A program made the position numbers and the translations under genes. DNA of 64,000 nucleotides. It comes from Catenulispora pinisilvae. Lineage in GTDB: Bacteria; Actinomycetota; Actinomycetes; Streptomycetales; Catenulisporaceae. The stretch is taken from the NCBI RefSeq assembly GCF_015356865.1, contig NZ_JAAFZA010000001.1:108400-172399 (forward strand), given 5' to 3'. Of the stretch, positions 41,452 through 50,001 are shown in pieces (positions within the stretch are counted from its first letter, which is position 1; every line of letters begins with the position of its first letter). Below the pieces are notes generated by a model. It searched no databases, was not told where the DNA came from, and saw only the letters and a list, made by a program, of their open reading frames with translations.

Positions 41452-42897
41452 GTGCACCAGACCGTGACCGCCGCGATGGACCCGGTGTCGGTGGCGCGTT
41501 GGCAGTTCGCGATCACCACGGTCTACCACTTCCTGTTCGTCCCGCTGACCATCGGAACCTCGTTCCTGGTCGCCGGGTTCCAGACGGCCTGGCACCGCAC
41601 CGGCAAGGAGCAGTACTACCAGGCCACGAAGTTCTGGGGCCGGCTGTTCCTGATCAACTTCGCCCTCGGCCTGGTCACCGGGATCGTGCAGGAGTTCCAG
41701 TTCGGCATGAACTGGTCGGAGTACTCCCGCTTCGTCGGCGACATCTTCGGCTCGCCGCTGGCCATCGAGGCGCTGCTGGCCTTCTTCCTGGAGTCCACGT
41801 TCCTCGGCCTGTGGATCTTCGGCTGGGAGCGGCTGCCCCGCGCCGTGCACCTGGCCTGCATCTGGATCGCCGCCTTCGGCACCGTGGCCAGCGCCTACTT
41901 CATCCTGGCCGCCAACTCCTTCATGCAGCACCCGGTCGGCTACGTGATCAACGAGCTGAAGGGCCGCGCCGAGCTCACCGACTTCTGGGCCGTGATCATC
42001 CAGAAGACCACGGTCATCACCTTCCTGCACGTGCTCACCGCCTGCTTCCTGTGCGCCGGCGCCGCGCTGGTCGGCATCTCCTGCTACCACCTGCGCAAGA
42101 AGCAGCAGCCGACGGTGTTCCGGCCCTCGCTGCTGGTCGGCCTGTGGGCGCTGCTGATCGCCGGCGTCGGCGTCGCGCTGACCGGCGACCAGCAGGGCAA
42201 GGTGATGTTCGAGCAGCAGCCGATGAAGATGGCCTCGGCCGAGGCGCTGTGGGACACCCAGGGCCCGGCGCCGTTCTCGCTGTTCGCGGTCGGCGACGTG
42301 GAGAAGGGCCGCAACTCGGTGGAGATCGAGATCCCGCGGCTGCTGTCCTTCCTGGCCCACGGCAACTTCCACGACCCGGTCCCCGGCATCAACCAGACCA
42401 ACGCCGCCGAGCGGGCCAAGTACGGCCCCGGCGACTACCGGCCGTGGATCCCGATGGCCTACTGGTCCTTCCGCTGGATGATCGGCTTCGGGATGTTCTC
42501 GGTGCTGGTCGCGCTGTTCGGGCTCTGGTTCACCCGGCGCGGCCGCACGCCGGCCGGACGCTGGGGCACGTGGTTCTGGCGGTTCGGCCTGTGGACCCTG
42601 GTCTTCCCGGTGATCGGCTCGGCCTGGGGCTGGATCTTCACCGAGACCGGCCGCCAGCCCTGGATCGTCTACGGCCTGATGCGCACCCGCGAGGGCGTCT
42701 CGACCTCGGTCCCGGCCAGCCGGGTGCTGACCTCGCTGATCCTGTTCGCGGCGCTCTACGCGGTGCTGGCGGTGGTCGAGGTGGGGCTGTGCGTCAAGTA
42801 CGCGCGGGCCGGGGTGCACGACGTCGCCCCGGCCGACGGGCCGGCGTCGGCGTCCTCGGACGGGGACGAAGACCAGCCGCTGGCGTTCGCTTACTGA
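41452..42897 (+). CDS. cydA: Cytochrome bd ubiquinol/menaquinol oxidase subunit I
   Basis: This 481-residue membrane subunit carries the haems and reduces oxygen at low tension. Haem ligands are visible at His26 (ITTVYHFLFVPLTIG), His193 (TTVITFLHVLTACFL) and a Met in WSFRWMIGFGMF. The GRLFLINFALGLVTGIVQEFQFGMNWSEYSRFVGDIFGSPLAIEALLAFFLEST block is diagnostic. The Q-loop is of the short type. GGGAGG precedes GTG 41452. It heads cydAB-cydDC. I looked for a Rex site in the 128-bp gap before it and saw none convincing. Confidence 0.98.
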   Translation: MHQTVTAAMDPVSVARWQFAITTVYHFLFVPLTIGTSFLVAGFQTAWHRTGKEQYYQATKFWGRLFLINFALGLVTGIVQEFQFGMNWSEYSRFVGDIFGSPLAIEALLAFFLESTFLGLWIFGWERLPRAVHLACIWIAAFGTVASAYFILAANSFMQHPVGYVINELKGRAELTDFWAVIIQKTTVITFLHVLTACFLCAGAALVGISCYHLRKKQQPTVFRPSLLVGLWALLIAGVGVALTGDQQGKVMFEQQPMKMASAEALWDTQGPAPFSLFAVGDVEKGRNSVEIEIPRLLSFLAHGNFHDPVPGINQTNAAERAKYGPGDYRPWIPMAYWSFRWMIGFGMFSVLVALFGLWFTRRGRTPAGRWGTWFWRFGLWTLVFPVIGSAWGWIFTETGRQPWIVYGLMRTREGVSTSVPASRVLTSLILFAALYAVLAVVEVGLCVKYARAGVHDVAPADGPASASSDGDEDQPLAFAY

Positions 42898-42917
42898 GCC
42901 CTCGATCCGCGTAGTGA

Positions 42918-42946
42918 GCACTGAAGTACTGAGTACTGAGCACTGA
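42918..42946. repeat. Short (G/A)CACTGA/GTACTGA heptad repeats between cydA and cydB
   Basis: Four 7-bp units, GCACTGA, GTACTGA, GTACTGA and GCACTGA, occur at 42918, 42926, 42933 and 42940 in the 63-bp gap. The outer two match each other and the inner two match each other. They lie upstream of the cydB ribosome site. Confidence 0.7.
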
Positions 42947-42960
42947 GAGGTAGACGGCCT

Positions 42961-43962
42961 GTGAGCCTGGTGAACTTCTGGTACCTGCTGATCGCGGTGC
43001 TGTGGATCGGCTACTTCTTCCTGGAGGGCTTCGACTTCGGCGTCGGGATCCTGACGCAGGTCCTGGCGCGCGACGAGACCAACCGCCGGGTCCTGATCAA
43101 CACCATCGGCCCGGTCTGGGACGGCAACGAGGTGTGGGTGATCACGGCGATCGGCGCCACCTTCGCGGCCTTCCCCAACTGGTACGCGACGTTGCTGTCC
43201 GGCTTCTACGTGCCGCTGCTGCTGGTGCTGTTGGCGCTGATCGTGCGCAACGTCGCCTTCGAGTACCGGGGCAAGAGCGACGCCCGGCACCGCGCCTGGT
43301 GGGACCTGTGCATCTTCGTCGGCTCGCTGCTACCCCCGCTGCTGTGGGGCCTGGTCTTCGGCTGCATGTTCTCCGGCACCAAGATCGGCGACGACATGAA
43401 CTTCCACGGCCGGATGTCGGACTTCCTCACCACCGTGGACGGCGTCATCGGCGCCCTGGCCTTCCTGGCCCTGTTCCTCACCCACGGCGCCGTCTACACC
43501 GCCCTGAAGACCCGCGGCCCGATCCGCGACGCCGCCCGCCGCCTCGCGGTCCCCGGCGCGCTGGTCAGCCTGGTGCTGGTCGGTGTGCTGCTGGGCCGGG
43601 TGAACAACCACTGGGGCGGGCCGCTGTCCTGGACGGTGGCGGTGGTGCCGCTGGTGGCGTTGCTGGCGTGCGCGGTGGTGGTGCGGATCGGGCGGGACGG
43701 CTGGGCCTTCGTGCTGTCCGGGGTGGCGGTGGCGACGATGGTGGCGTCGATGTTCATCGCGGTGTTCCCGATCGTGATGCCCTCCTCGCTGAACCCGGAC
43801 TGGTCGCTGACGGTGCACTCGGCGGCGTCCTCGCACTACACGCTGAGGGTGATGAGCGTGGTGGCGTGCGTGTTCACGCCGCTGGTGCTGCTGTATCAGG
43901 GCTGGACGTACTGGGTGTTCCGGAAGCGGATCGGGGTCCGGAACATTCCGGCGGCGCACTGA
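42961..43962 (+). CDS. cydB: Cytochrome bd oxidase subunit II
   Basis: This 333-residue membrane subunit reads LVNFWYLLIAVLWIGYFFLEGFDFGVGIL, then NTIGPVWDGNEVWVITAIGATFAAFPNWYATLLSGFYVPLLLVLL and VAFEYRGKSD, with nine or so membrane spans. It pairs with CydA. The gene starts with GTG 63 bases after cydA behind GAGAGGTAG. Its stop overlaps by one base a 22-codon mini-ORF that leads into cydDC. Confidence 0.98.
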   Translation: MSLVNFWYLLIAVLWIGYFFLEGFDFGVGILTQVLARDETNRRVLINTIGPVWDGNEVWVITAIGATFAAFPNWYATLLSGFYVPLLLVLLALIVRNVAFEYRGKSDARHRAWWDLCIFVGSLLPPLLWGLVFGCMFSGTKIGDDMNFHGRMSDFLTTVDGVIGALAFLALFLTHGAVYTALKTRGPIRDAARRLAVPGALVSLVLVGVLLGRVNNHWGGPLSWTVAVVPLVALLACAVVVRIGRDGWAFVLSGVAVATMVASMFIAVFPIVMPSSLNPDWSLTVHSAASSHYTLRVMSVVACVFTPLVLLYQGWTYWVFRKRIGVRNIPAAH

Positions 43963-44027
43963 TGGCCTCGGTGATGCTGCCGACCCGCCTCGCTGTGCCT
44001 ACCCGCTTCGCCGCGGCGGGCCGCTGA
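43962..44027 (+). CDS. 21-residue linking ORF between cydB and cydDC
   Basis: ATG 43962 shares its A with the cydB stop (TGATG). The ORF ends at TGA 44025-44027, which in turn shares its A with the cydDC start (TGATG). It encodes 21 residues beginning MASVMLPTRLAVPTRF, basic and with a short LPTRLAVPTR near-repeat, not hydrophobic enough to be a CydX-like membrane peptide. It most likely carries ribosomes from cydB to cydDC. Whether the peptide has a function is unknown. Confidence 0.45.
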   Translation: MASVMLPTRLAVPTRFAAAGR

Positions 44028-47000
44028 TGCTCGACCGGCGGCTGGCGGAGCACGCCGGCGCTGTCCGGCCTTGGACGGCGCTGTGCGCGGTGCTCGGGAC
44101 GCTGTCGGCGCTGGCGGTGATCGGGCAGGCGTGGGCGCTGGCGTCGCTGATCGCGATCGGGTTCGGGGGCGGGTTCGGGTTCGGGTCCGCGGGTCGGGCG
44201 GCGCCCACGGCGTCGGGGGTCTGGCCGTGGCTGGTGGCGCTGGGCTGCTGTGTCGCGGTGCGGGCCGGGCTCGCGTGGGCCATGGAGGCCGCGGCGTTCC
44301 GGGCGGCGGCGTCGGTGAAGTCGGCGCTGCGGGTCGGGCTGGCCGCGCATCTCATGGCTCTCGGCCCGCGATGGCTGGCCACGCGCAAGACGGCATCGCT
44401 GGTGACGCTGGCGACCCGCGGTGTGGACGGCCTGGACGGCTACTTCGCGCGCTACCTGCCACAGGTCGTGTTGTCGGCGACGGTCCCGGCCGCGGTCCTG
44501 GCGGTCCTGTTCGGCGCGGACTGGGAGTCCGGCCTCATCGTCCTGGTGACCCTGCCGTTGATCCCGCTGTTCCTGTGGCTGGTCGGCGTGGCGACCCGCA
44601 CGCATGTGGAGCGCCGCCGCCGGGCGCTGGACGTACTGGCCGGGCACTTCCTGGACGTGGTCGCGGGCCTGCCGGACCTGCTGGTGTTCGGCCGCGCCCG
44701 GGCCCAGGCCGCCGCCATCCGCCGGGCCACGGACGAGGACCGGGCGGCGACGCTGCGGACGCTGCGGCTGGCGTTCCTGTCGTCGCTGGTACTGGAGCTG
44801 GCGTCGACGATCTCGGTGGCGATGGTCGCGGTCGGGATCGGGCTGCGCCTGGTGGCAGGCACGCTGGACCTGCGCACGGGGCTGCTGGTGCTGATCCTGG
44901 CGCCGGAGGCGTACTGGCCGCTGCGGCAGGTGGGGGCGTTCTACCACGCGAGTGCCGAGGGGAAGGCGGCTGCGGGGGAGGTGCTGGGGGTGCTGGAGAC
45001 GCCGGTCCCGGCGCCGGTCCCCGGCCCGCGCGCCTCGACGGAACTCGCCGGGATCGAGATCAATGGACTGACGGTCAGCTACCCGGGCCGCGGCGAGCCG
45101 GCGCTCTCGGACTTCTCGTTGACGGTGGCCCCGGGGGAGTGCGTGGCGCTGGTGGGGGCGTCGGGCGCGGGGAAGTCGACGGTGTTGAAGGCGCTGCTGG
45201 GGTTCGTGGATGTGGCGGCGGGGACGGCGACCGCGTGCGGGCCGATCGCCTGGGTGCCGCAGCGTCCGTATTTGTTCGCGGGGACGGTGGCGGAGAACGT
45301 GCGGCTGGGGGCCGGACGCGCGGTGTCCGACGGGGATGTGCCTGACTCGGACCTGCCCGAGACCGACCTGTCCGACGCGGCGGTCTGGGAGGCGCTGCGA
45401 GCGGCCGCGGCGGCGGACTTCGTGGCGGCCCTCCCCGGCGGCCTGCACGCGCGCATCGGCGAAGGCGGCCACGGCTTGTCCGCGGGCCAACGCCAACGCC
45501 TGGGCCTGGCTCGGGCCTTCCTGGCGGACCGCCCCTTAGTCCTCCTCGACGAGCCGACCGCATCCCTGGACCCCGCGGCCGAAGCGGAGGCCGTCGCCAG
45601 CATCCGCAGCCTGGTCGCCGACCGCACCGCGATCATCGTGGCGCACCGCGCGGCACTGCTGGAGGTCGCGGATCGGGTGGTGACGCTCGGGCCCGCCGAT
45701 ACCTACGCGACACACCCGGTTGACGCCCCGCCCACCCAGGGGGCGCACCGCCTCAAAAAGAACAATCTTCGCAATTGTGAACCCTGTCAAGACCCCGCCG
45801 CCCAGACCCGCGCCCGAATTCGGCCAAATGAGCGACTGGACAGCGGCCGCCCCACCGCGCGCCTCGCCCTGGCCGCAGCCCTTGGCGCCGCGGCCCTCGG
45901 TTCGGCGACCGGCCTCGCGGCGACTTCCGCGTGGCTCATCTCCCGGGCATCGCAGCAGCCGCCGATCTTCGACCTCATGATCGCGATCACGGCGGTACGG
46001 GCGCTGGGCATCGGGCGCGCCGTGTTCCGCTACGCCGAGCGCCTTGTCGCGCACGACGCCGCGTACCGCATCCTCGGCAGCCTCCGCGCCCGCACCTACG
46101 ACCGCCTCTGCCGACAGGCGCCAGGCCGGCGGCGCGGCGAGTTGCTGGCACGCTTCGTCGCCGACGTGGACGCAGTCCAGGACCGCTATGTCCGCTTCCT
46201 GATCCCCGCACTCGCCGCGACGGCCGTGGGCACCCCGGCCGTCGCCGCACTCGCCGAAGCCCTCCCGAGCGTCGCGCTGATCACCGCCCTGGGCCTGCTC
46301 GCGACCGGCATCGCGATCCCCCTCGCCGCCGCCCGCACATCCGCCGCCGCGGACCGGCACGTGGCGCCCGCCAAGGGCCACCTCACCACCGAACTCCACG
46401 ACCTCCTGCGCGGCGCCCCCGACCTGCTCGCCGCCGACGCGGTCCCCCCGCGCCTGGCCCGCGTCCAGGCGGCCGACCGCGACCTCACCGCCACCGAACG
46501 CCGCTCAGCCGCCGCCCGCGGCCTCGGCACGGCCCTGACGACCCTCGCCACCGGCGCGACGGTCTGGGGCGCCGCTTACGTGGCTTTGGGGGCTGTCGAC
46601 GCGGGTGGCCACACCACTCATCAAGTCGCGGCAGCCCGCCAAGCCCTGAGTGTTGCCGGACAAACTCCCGACGCCGCGCACCTAGCTGCTGCCAATGCGA
46701 GCCAAGCCGCGGGTGCCATCTCGCGGGCCCCCGGCACCGCCCACCCGCTCGGCACCACAGCGCTGCAAGCCGCGCACCAAGCTGCCCAGCAAGCCGCGCA
46801 CCATTTCCCACCCACGCTCCTAGCCGTCCTCATCCTCACCCCGCTCGCCCTCCTCGAAGCCACCGCCGCGATGCCCCAAGCGCTCCAGTACCTCCGCCGC
46901 GCACGTGCCGCCGAGCGCCGCGTCCGCGAAGTCCTCGCCGCGCCGGACGCCGTCCGCGAGCCCGCCGAGCCGCTGCCGCTGCCTGTCGCATCGCAGACCC

Positions 47001-47743
47001 TCGCGCCGCATCCCGCAGCCCACCCCACCATCGCCACCCGAGCGCTCCAGGTCACCTGGCCCGGCCGCACTGATCCCGCCCTCCAGCACCTCGACCTCGA
47101 CCTGGCCCCCGGCCGCAAGGTCGCCGTGGTCGGGCCCAGCGGCTCGGGCAAGACCACGCTCATCAGTGCCCTGCTCCGCCTCGTCGACCCCGCGGACCCC
47201 GCCTCCATCACCCTCGGCGGCGTCCCCACCACTGCCCTGCGGTCTGAGGACGTGCGGCGCGTCGTCGGCCTCTGTGCGCAGGACGCCCATGTCTTCGACA
47301 GCACCCTGCGCGAGAACCTGCGGCTGGCCCGTCCCGACGCGACGGACGCGGAGCTCGGATCGGTGCTCCGCCAAGCCCGCCTCGCCGATTGGGTCGGCAC
47401 TCTTCCTCGCGGGCTCGACACCTTCGTCGGTGAGCACGGCGCTCGCCTCTCCGGCGGCCAGCATCGTCGCCTGGTGCTGGCCCGCGCGCTGCTGGCCGGC
47501 TTCCCGGTGCTGCTCCTCGACGAGCCCACCGAGCACCTCGATCCGGCCACCGCCGACGCGCTCCTGTGTGATCTCCTCGCCCTGCCGCAGACCACGCTCC
47601 TGGTCACGCATCGCCTCGCCGGGCTGGAGCACGTCGACGAGATCGTGGTGCTGGACGACGGTCACGTCGTGGAACGCGGCACCTGGCCGGAGCTCATGAG
47701 CCGGCGGGGCGTCTTCCACAGCCTGTGTAGGGTCTACGCGTGA
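44027..47743 (+). CDS. cydDC: CydDC fusion: thiol ABC exporter for cytochrome bd assembly
   Basis: This 1238-residue protein fuses CydD and CydC, each with a six-helix membrane domain and an ABC ATPase. The first half has Walker A GASGAGKST, signature LSAGQRQRLGLARAF and VLLDEPTASLD. The second has GPSGSGKTT, LSGGQHRRLVLARALL and LLLDEPTEHLD. The exporter supplies reductant (glutathione or cysteine in E. coli) needed for bd maturation. The inter-half linker (about 45720-45830) is AT-richer than its flanks. The CydC membrane domain carries an extra Ala/His/Gln-rich loop of about 65 residues (46597-46810). Fused CydDC is common in Streptomyces. Confidence 0.95.
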   Translation: MLDRRLAEHAGAVRPWTALCAVLGTLSALAVIGQAWALASLIAIGFGGGFGFGSAGRAAPTASGVWPWLVALGCCVAVRAGLAWAMEAAAFRAAASVKSALRVGLAAHLMALGPRWLATRKTASLVTLATRGVDGLDGYFARYLPQVVLSATVPAAVLAVLFGADWESGLIVLVTLPLIPLFLWLVGVATRTHVERRRRALDVLAGHFLDVVAGLPDLLVFGRARAQAAAIRRATDEDRAATLRTLRLAFLSSLVLELASTISVAMVAVGIGLRLVAGTLDLRTGLLVLILAPEAYWPLRQVGAFYHASAEGKAAAGEVLGVLETPVPAPVPGPRASTELAGIEINGLTVSYPGRGEPALSDFSLTVAPGECVALVGASGAGKSTVLKALLGFVDVAAGTATACGPIAWVPQRPYLFAGTVAENVRLGAGRAVSDGDVPDSDLPETDLSDAAVWEALRAAAAADFVAALPGGLHARIGEGGHGLSAGQRQRLGLARAFLADRPLVLLDEPTASLDPAAEAEAVASIRSLVADRTAIIVAHRAALLEVADRVVTLGPADTYATHPVDAPPTQGAHRLKKNNLRNCEPCQDPAAQTRARIRPNERLDSGRPTARLALAAALGAAALGSATGLAATSAWLISRASQQPPIFDLMIAITAVRALGIGRAVFRYAERLVAHDAAYRILGSLRARTYDRLCRQAPGRRRGELLARFVADVDAVQDRYVRFLIPALAATAVGTPAVAALAEALPSVALITALGLLATGIAIPLAAARTSAAADRHVAPAKGHLTTELHDLLRGAPDLLAADAVPPRLARVQAADRDLTATERRSAAARGLGTALTTLATGATVWGAAYVALGAVDAGGHTTHQVAAARQALSVAGQTPDAAHLAAANASQAAGAISRAPGTAHPLGTTALQAAHQAAQQAAHHFPPTLLAVLILTPLALLEATAAMPQALQYLRRARAAERRVREVLAAPDAVREPAEPLPLPVASQTLAPHPAAHPTIATRALQVTWPGRTDPALQHLDLDLAPGRKVAVVGPSGSGKTTLISALLRLVDPADPASITLGGVPTTALRSEDVRRVVGLCAQDAHVFDSTLRENLRLARPDATDAELGSVLRQARLADWVGTLPRGLDTFVGEHGARLSGGQHRRLVLARALLAGFPVLLLDEPTEHLDPATADALLCDLLALPQTTLLVTHRLAGLEHVDEIVVLDDGHVVERGTWPELMSRRGVFHSLCRVYA

Positions 47744-48231
47744 CCGAAGCCGACAGCACCGAGAGCACTGAGAACACCGACAGCACCGAGAGCGCTGACA
47801 GCGCTGACAGCGCTGAAAGCACACCGAGCCAGGTGCAAAGCGCCCATGCCTCGCAGGGCGCACAGGCAGTGCAGACAGCACAAGTCACCCTGCACGTCAC
47901 CGAAGCCGACACCGCCCAAGCCATCGGCTCCGGCGACCTCCCGGTCCTCGGCACGCCCCGCCTCATCGCCCTCGCCGAGCAGGCGACCGTCGCGACTGCC
48001 GCGCCGCTCCTGGCCGAGGGCCAGACCACCGTGGGCACGCGCATCCGCTTCGACCACGTCTACCCGACCGCGGTCGGCGGCACCGTCACCGCCGCCGCCG
48101 AACTCGCGCACCGCGACGATCGCCTCCTGCGCTTCACCGTGGCCGCCCACGACGCCGCCGGCCGGCTGGTCGGCGAAGGCGAGATCACCCGCGTCATCGT
48201 CAACGCTGACCGCTTCATGGCGAAGCTGTAG
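47740..48231 (+). CDS. FlK-like hot-dog thioesterase
   Basis: This 163-residue hot-dog protein resembles fluoroacetyl-CoA thioesterase FlK. The Thr, Glu and His of the FlK triad are matched in LGTPRLIALAEQATVATAAP and TTVGTRIRFDHVYPTAVGGTV. The natural substrate is unlikely to be fluoroacetyl-CoA and is unknown. The first 40 residues are a Ser/Glu/Thr/Asp repeat (TESTENTDSTESADSADSAE) from 9-bp DNA repeats. The GTG overlaps the cydDC stop by four bases (GTGA), so it is translated with the cyd operon. Confidence 0.82.
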   Translation: MTEADSTESTENTDSTESADSADSAESTPSQVQSAHASQGAQAVQTAQVTLHVTEADTAQAIGSGDLPVLGTPRLIALAEQATVATAAPLLAEGQTTVGTRIRFDHVYPTAVGGTVTAAAELAHRDDRLLRFTVAAHDAAGRLVGEGEITRVIVNADRFMAKL

Positions 48232-48255
48232 ACGCGGTAGGAGAGGGAGAGCTAA

Positions 48256-48325
48256 GTAAGCGGCAAACCCGGTAAGCGGCAAACCCGGTAAGCGGCAAAC
48301 CCGGTAGGCGGCAATCCGGTAAGCG
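48256..48325. repeat. 16-bp tandem repeats (about 4.4 copies)
   Basis: The unit GTAAGCGGCAAACCCG occurs at 48256, 48272 and 48288 without change, then as a 15-base degenerate copy at 48304 and a partial copy at 48319. The array fills the gap between the convergent thioesterase and methyltransferase genes and ends against the methyltransferase stop. Confidence 0.9.
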
Positions 48326-48326
48326 C

Positions 48327-49196
48327 CTACGCCGGCCTGGAAGCCCGCAGCGAGAACATCAAAGGCACCCGCGGCATCCCCTCGGGCAGCCGGTAGAACC
48401 CGTCCCGCTTCTCAAGAACCTGATACCGGGCGAACATCGTCTTGTCGAACTCGTGCAGGAACTCCAACCGCAGCCCGGCCGCGATCAGGGCGCTGACGAT
48501 GTCCCCGAGTCCGTGGTTGAACTCGACCGTGACGTTCTCCCGCGTAGCCGCAGCGGCATCCGCGTACGTCCCCGGCTCGTCCCAGACCTGCGGCGAGGCG
48601 TCGAAGTAGTCGTACCCGACCGTCCGGCCGTCCTCCTCGCGGAGCGTGTTCCCGAACGGATGGAACTCCGACAGGTAGAGGAACCCGCCCGGCTTCACCA
48701 CCGAAGCCGCCACCCGGGCCCACCGCTCGATGTCCGGCAGCCAGCACAACGCGCCCTTGCCCGTGTACACGACGTCGAACTGTTCCCCGCCCAGCGCCTC
48801 GGCCGCGTCGTAGACGTCCGACGTGAACCAGCGCGAGTCGGTGACGCCGATCCGCTCCGCGAGCGAAGCCGCGGCGGCCATCGCCGGCCCCGAGAAGTCC
48901 AGCCCGGTGACCACGGCCCCGTGCCGGGCCCAGCCCAGCGTCTCGGTGCCGATGTGGCTCTGGAGATGCAGCAGCCGCTTGCCCCGCACGTCCCCGACCT
49001 CGGCCAGCTCGAACTCCGCCAGCGTCTCCCGCCCCGCGACGAACGAGGCGAGGTCGTAGAACTCGCCGTCGACGTGGATCGGTACCCGCTCGTCCCAGTT
49101 GGCGCGGTTGTACTCCAGCCACTTCCCGGGATCGGCACTGGGGGTACTGGGGGTACTGGGGGCACTGGGACCGGGCGCACTTGTCTCGGAGCTCAT
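48327..49196 (-). CDS. Class I SAM-dependent methyltransferase
   Basis: This 289-residue methyltransferase shows KRLLHLQSHIGTETLGWARHGAVVTGLDFSGPAMAAA (motif I and the acidic strand-2 end) and FDVVYTGKGALCWLPDIERWARVAASVVKPGGFLYLSEFHPF (motifs II-III). The substrate is unknown. Near the N-terminus a 9-bp repeat of AGTACCCCC type encodes Ser-Thr-Pro units. ATG 49196 is used; an upstream start adds a non-conserved 12 residues. It may be transcribed with the hypothetical gene upstream. Confidence 0.88.
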   Translation of the reverse strand: MSSETSAPGPSAPSTPSTPSADPGKWLEYNRANWDERVPIHVDGEFYDLASFVAGRETLAEFELAEVGDVRGKRLLHLQSHIGTETLGWARHGAVVTGLDFSGPAMAAAASLAERIGVTDSRWFTSDVYDAAEALGGEQFDVVYTGKGALCWLPDIERWARVAASVVKPGGFLYLSEFHPFGNTLREEDGRTVGYDYFDASPQVWDEPGTYADAAAATRENVTVEFNHGLGDIVSALIAAGLRLEFLHEFDKTMFARYQVLEKRDGFYRLPEGMPRVPLMFSLRASRPA

Positions 49197-49226
49197 GCAC
49201 CTGACGCTAGCTTCGCCCCTCCCGGT

Positions 49227-49258
49227 GATCAAAGGGAATAGCGATCAAAGGGAATAGC
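49227..49258. repeat. 16-bp perfect tandem duplication
   Basis: GATCAAAGGGAATAGC occurs twice in immediate succession (49227 and 49243) in the 65-bp gap between the stop of the minus-strand hypothetical gene and the methyltransferase start. Confidence 0.9.
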
Positions 49259-49261
49259 GCC

Positions 49262-49921
49262 TCACGCGTACTGCGTACTGCGCGGATCCGGCCGGTCCAG
49301 ATTCCAGTGCCGCCCCACCCCGGTGAGCCAGTCCGCCGGATTCCCGTCCTTGTCCCGCGGCCGCAGGACGAACCGGCAGATGCTGCTCTGCCCGCCCTCG
49401 TGGTCGCTGTAGAGGACTTCGACGGTGAACACCCGCCGCTCCTTGATCGCCGCCGCCATCGCGTCGTACTGCGGGTCGTCGGTGTCGCGGATCGCGGCGT
49501 GCCAGTAGCCGATGTCGTGTGCGGGGATGAACAGATCGCGGATCATCCGGCGGTAGTCCGGCAGCGCCGTGTGCCGGTCTTCCGGACCGCGGCGTTCGTC
49601 GGAGACGGACCACCCCTGCAACACCGCCAGCCCGGCACCGGCGTTGCGCACCGAGATCGCGAGGTACACGTTCCCGTCCACGATCTCGGCGTAGCCGCGC
49701 CCGCCGCTCACCACCGCCCAGTGGTCGTCGGCCCAGAAGATCTTCTCGTCGCGGTCGGTCAGGCGGGAGTTCAGCAGCACCGGCCGCAGGCCCACCAGCA
49801 CGGCCCGCTCGGCGGCGGCCGCGGCGCGCGAGGCCGAGCGCACCGACTTCAGCGTGGCCGCCGCCAGGATCACCGTGGTCCCGGCGGTGGCCAGCGAGGA
49901 TATGGTCACCCAGTCAGTCAC
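49262..49921 (-). CDS. Hypothetical protein with N-terminal membrane segment
   Basis: This 219-residue protein starts WVTISSLATAGTTVILAAATLKSVRSASRAAAAAERAVL, a probable single membrane anchor followed by a helix. A beta-rich domain then reads RPVLLNSRLTDRDEKIFWADDHWAVVSGGRGYAEIVDGNVYLAISVRNAGAGLAVLQGW, ending RVFTVEVLYSDHEGGQSSICRFVLRP. I recall such proteins as common, uncharacterised actinobacterial ones. No catalytic motif is visible. Confidence 0.7.
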   Translation of the reverse strand: MTDWVTISSLATAGTTVILAAATLKSVRSASRAAAAAERAVLVGLRPVLLNSRLTDRDEKIFWADDHWAVVSGGRGYAEIVDGNVYLAISVRNAGAGLAVLQGWSVSDERRGPEDRHTALPDYRRMIRDLFIPAHDIGYWHAAIRDTDDPQYDAMAAAIKERRVFTVEVLYSDHEGGQSSICRFVLRPRDKDGNPADWLTGVGRHWNLDRPDPRSTQYA

Positions 49922-50001
49922 GCGCTGGAGACTACAAAACTCCGCCGCGCTGCGACACTTTCAGCTCGGTACTCGATATTCGCGCGATATCCAGTCGATA
50001 C

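Noticed and set aside
43962..44027. Mini-ORF as a CydX homologue
   Set aside because: CydX is a hydrophobic single-span peptide; this one is basic and lacks a hydrophobic stretch long enough for a membrane span.
45772..45790. Rex-like TTGTGAA half-site in the cydDC linker
   Set aside because: The second half does not match TTCACAA and the site is deep inside a coding sequence.
41094..48325. Short tandem arrays as possible CRISPR
   Set aside because: Units are 13-16 bp and directly adjacent, with no spacers and no cas genes.
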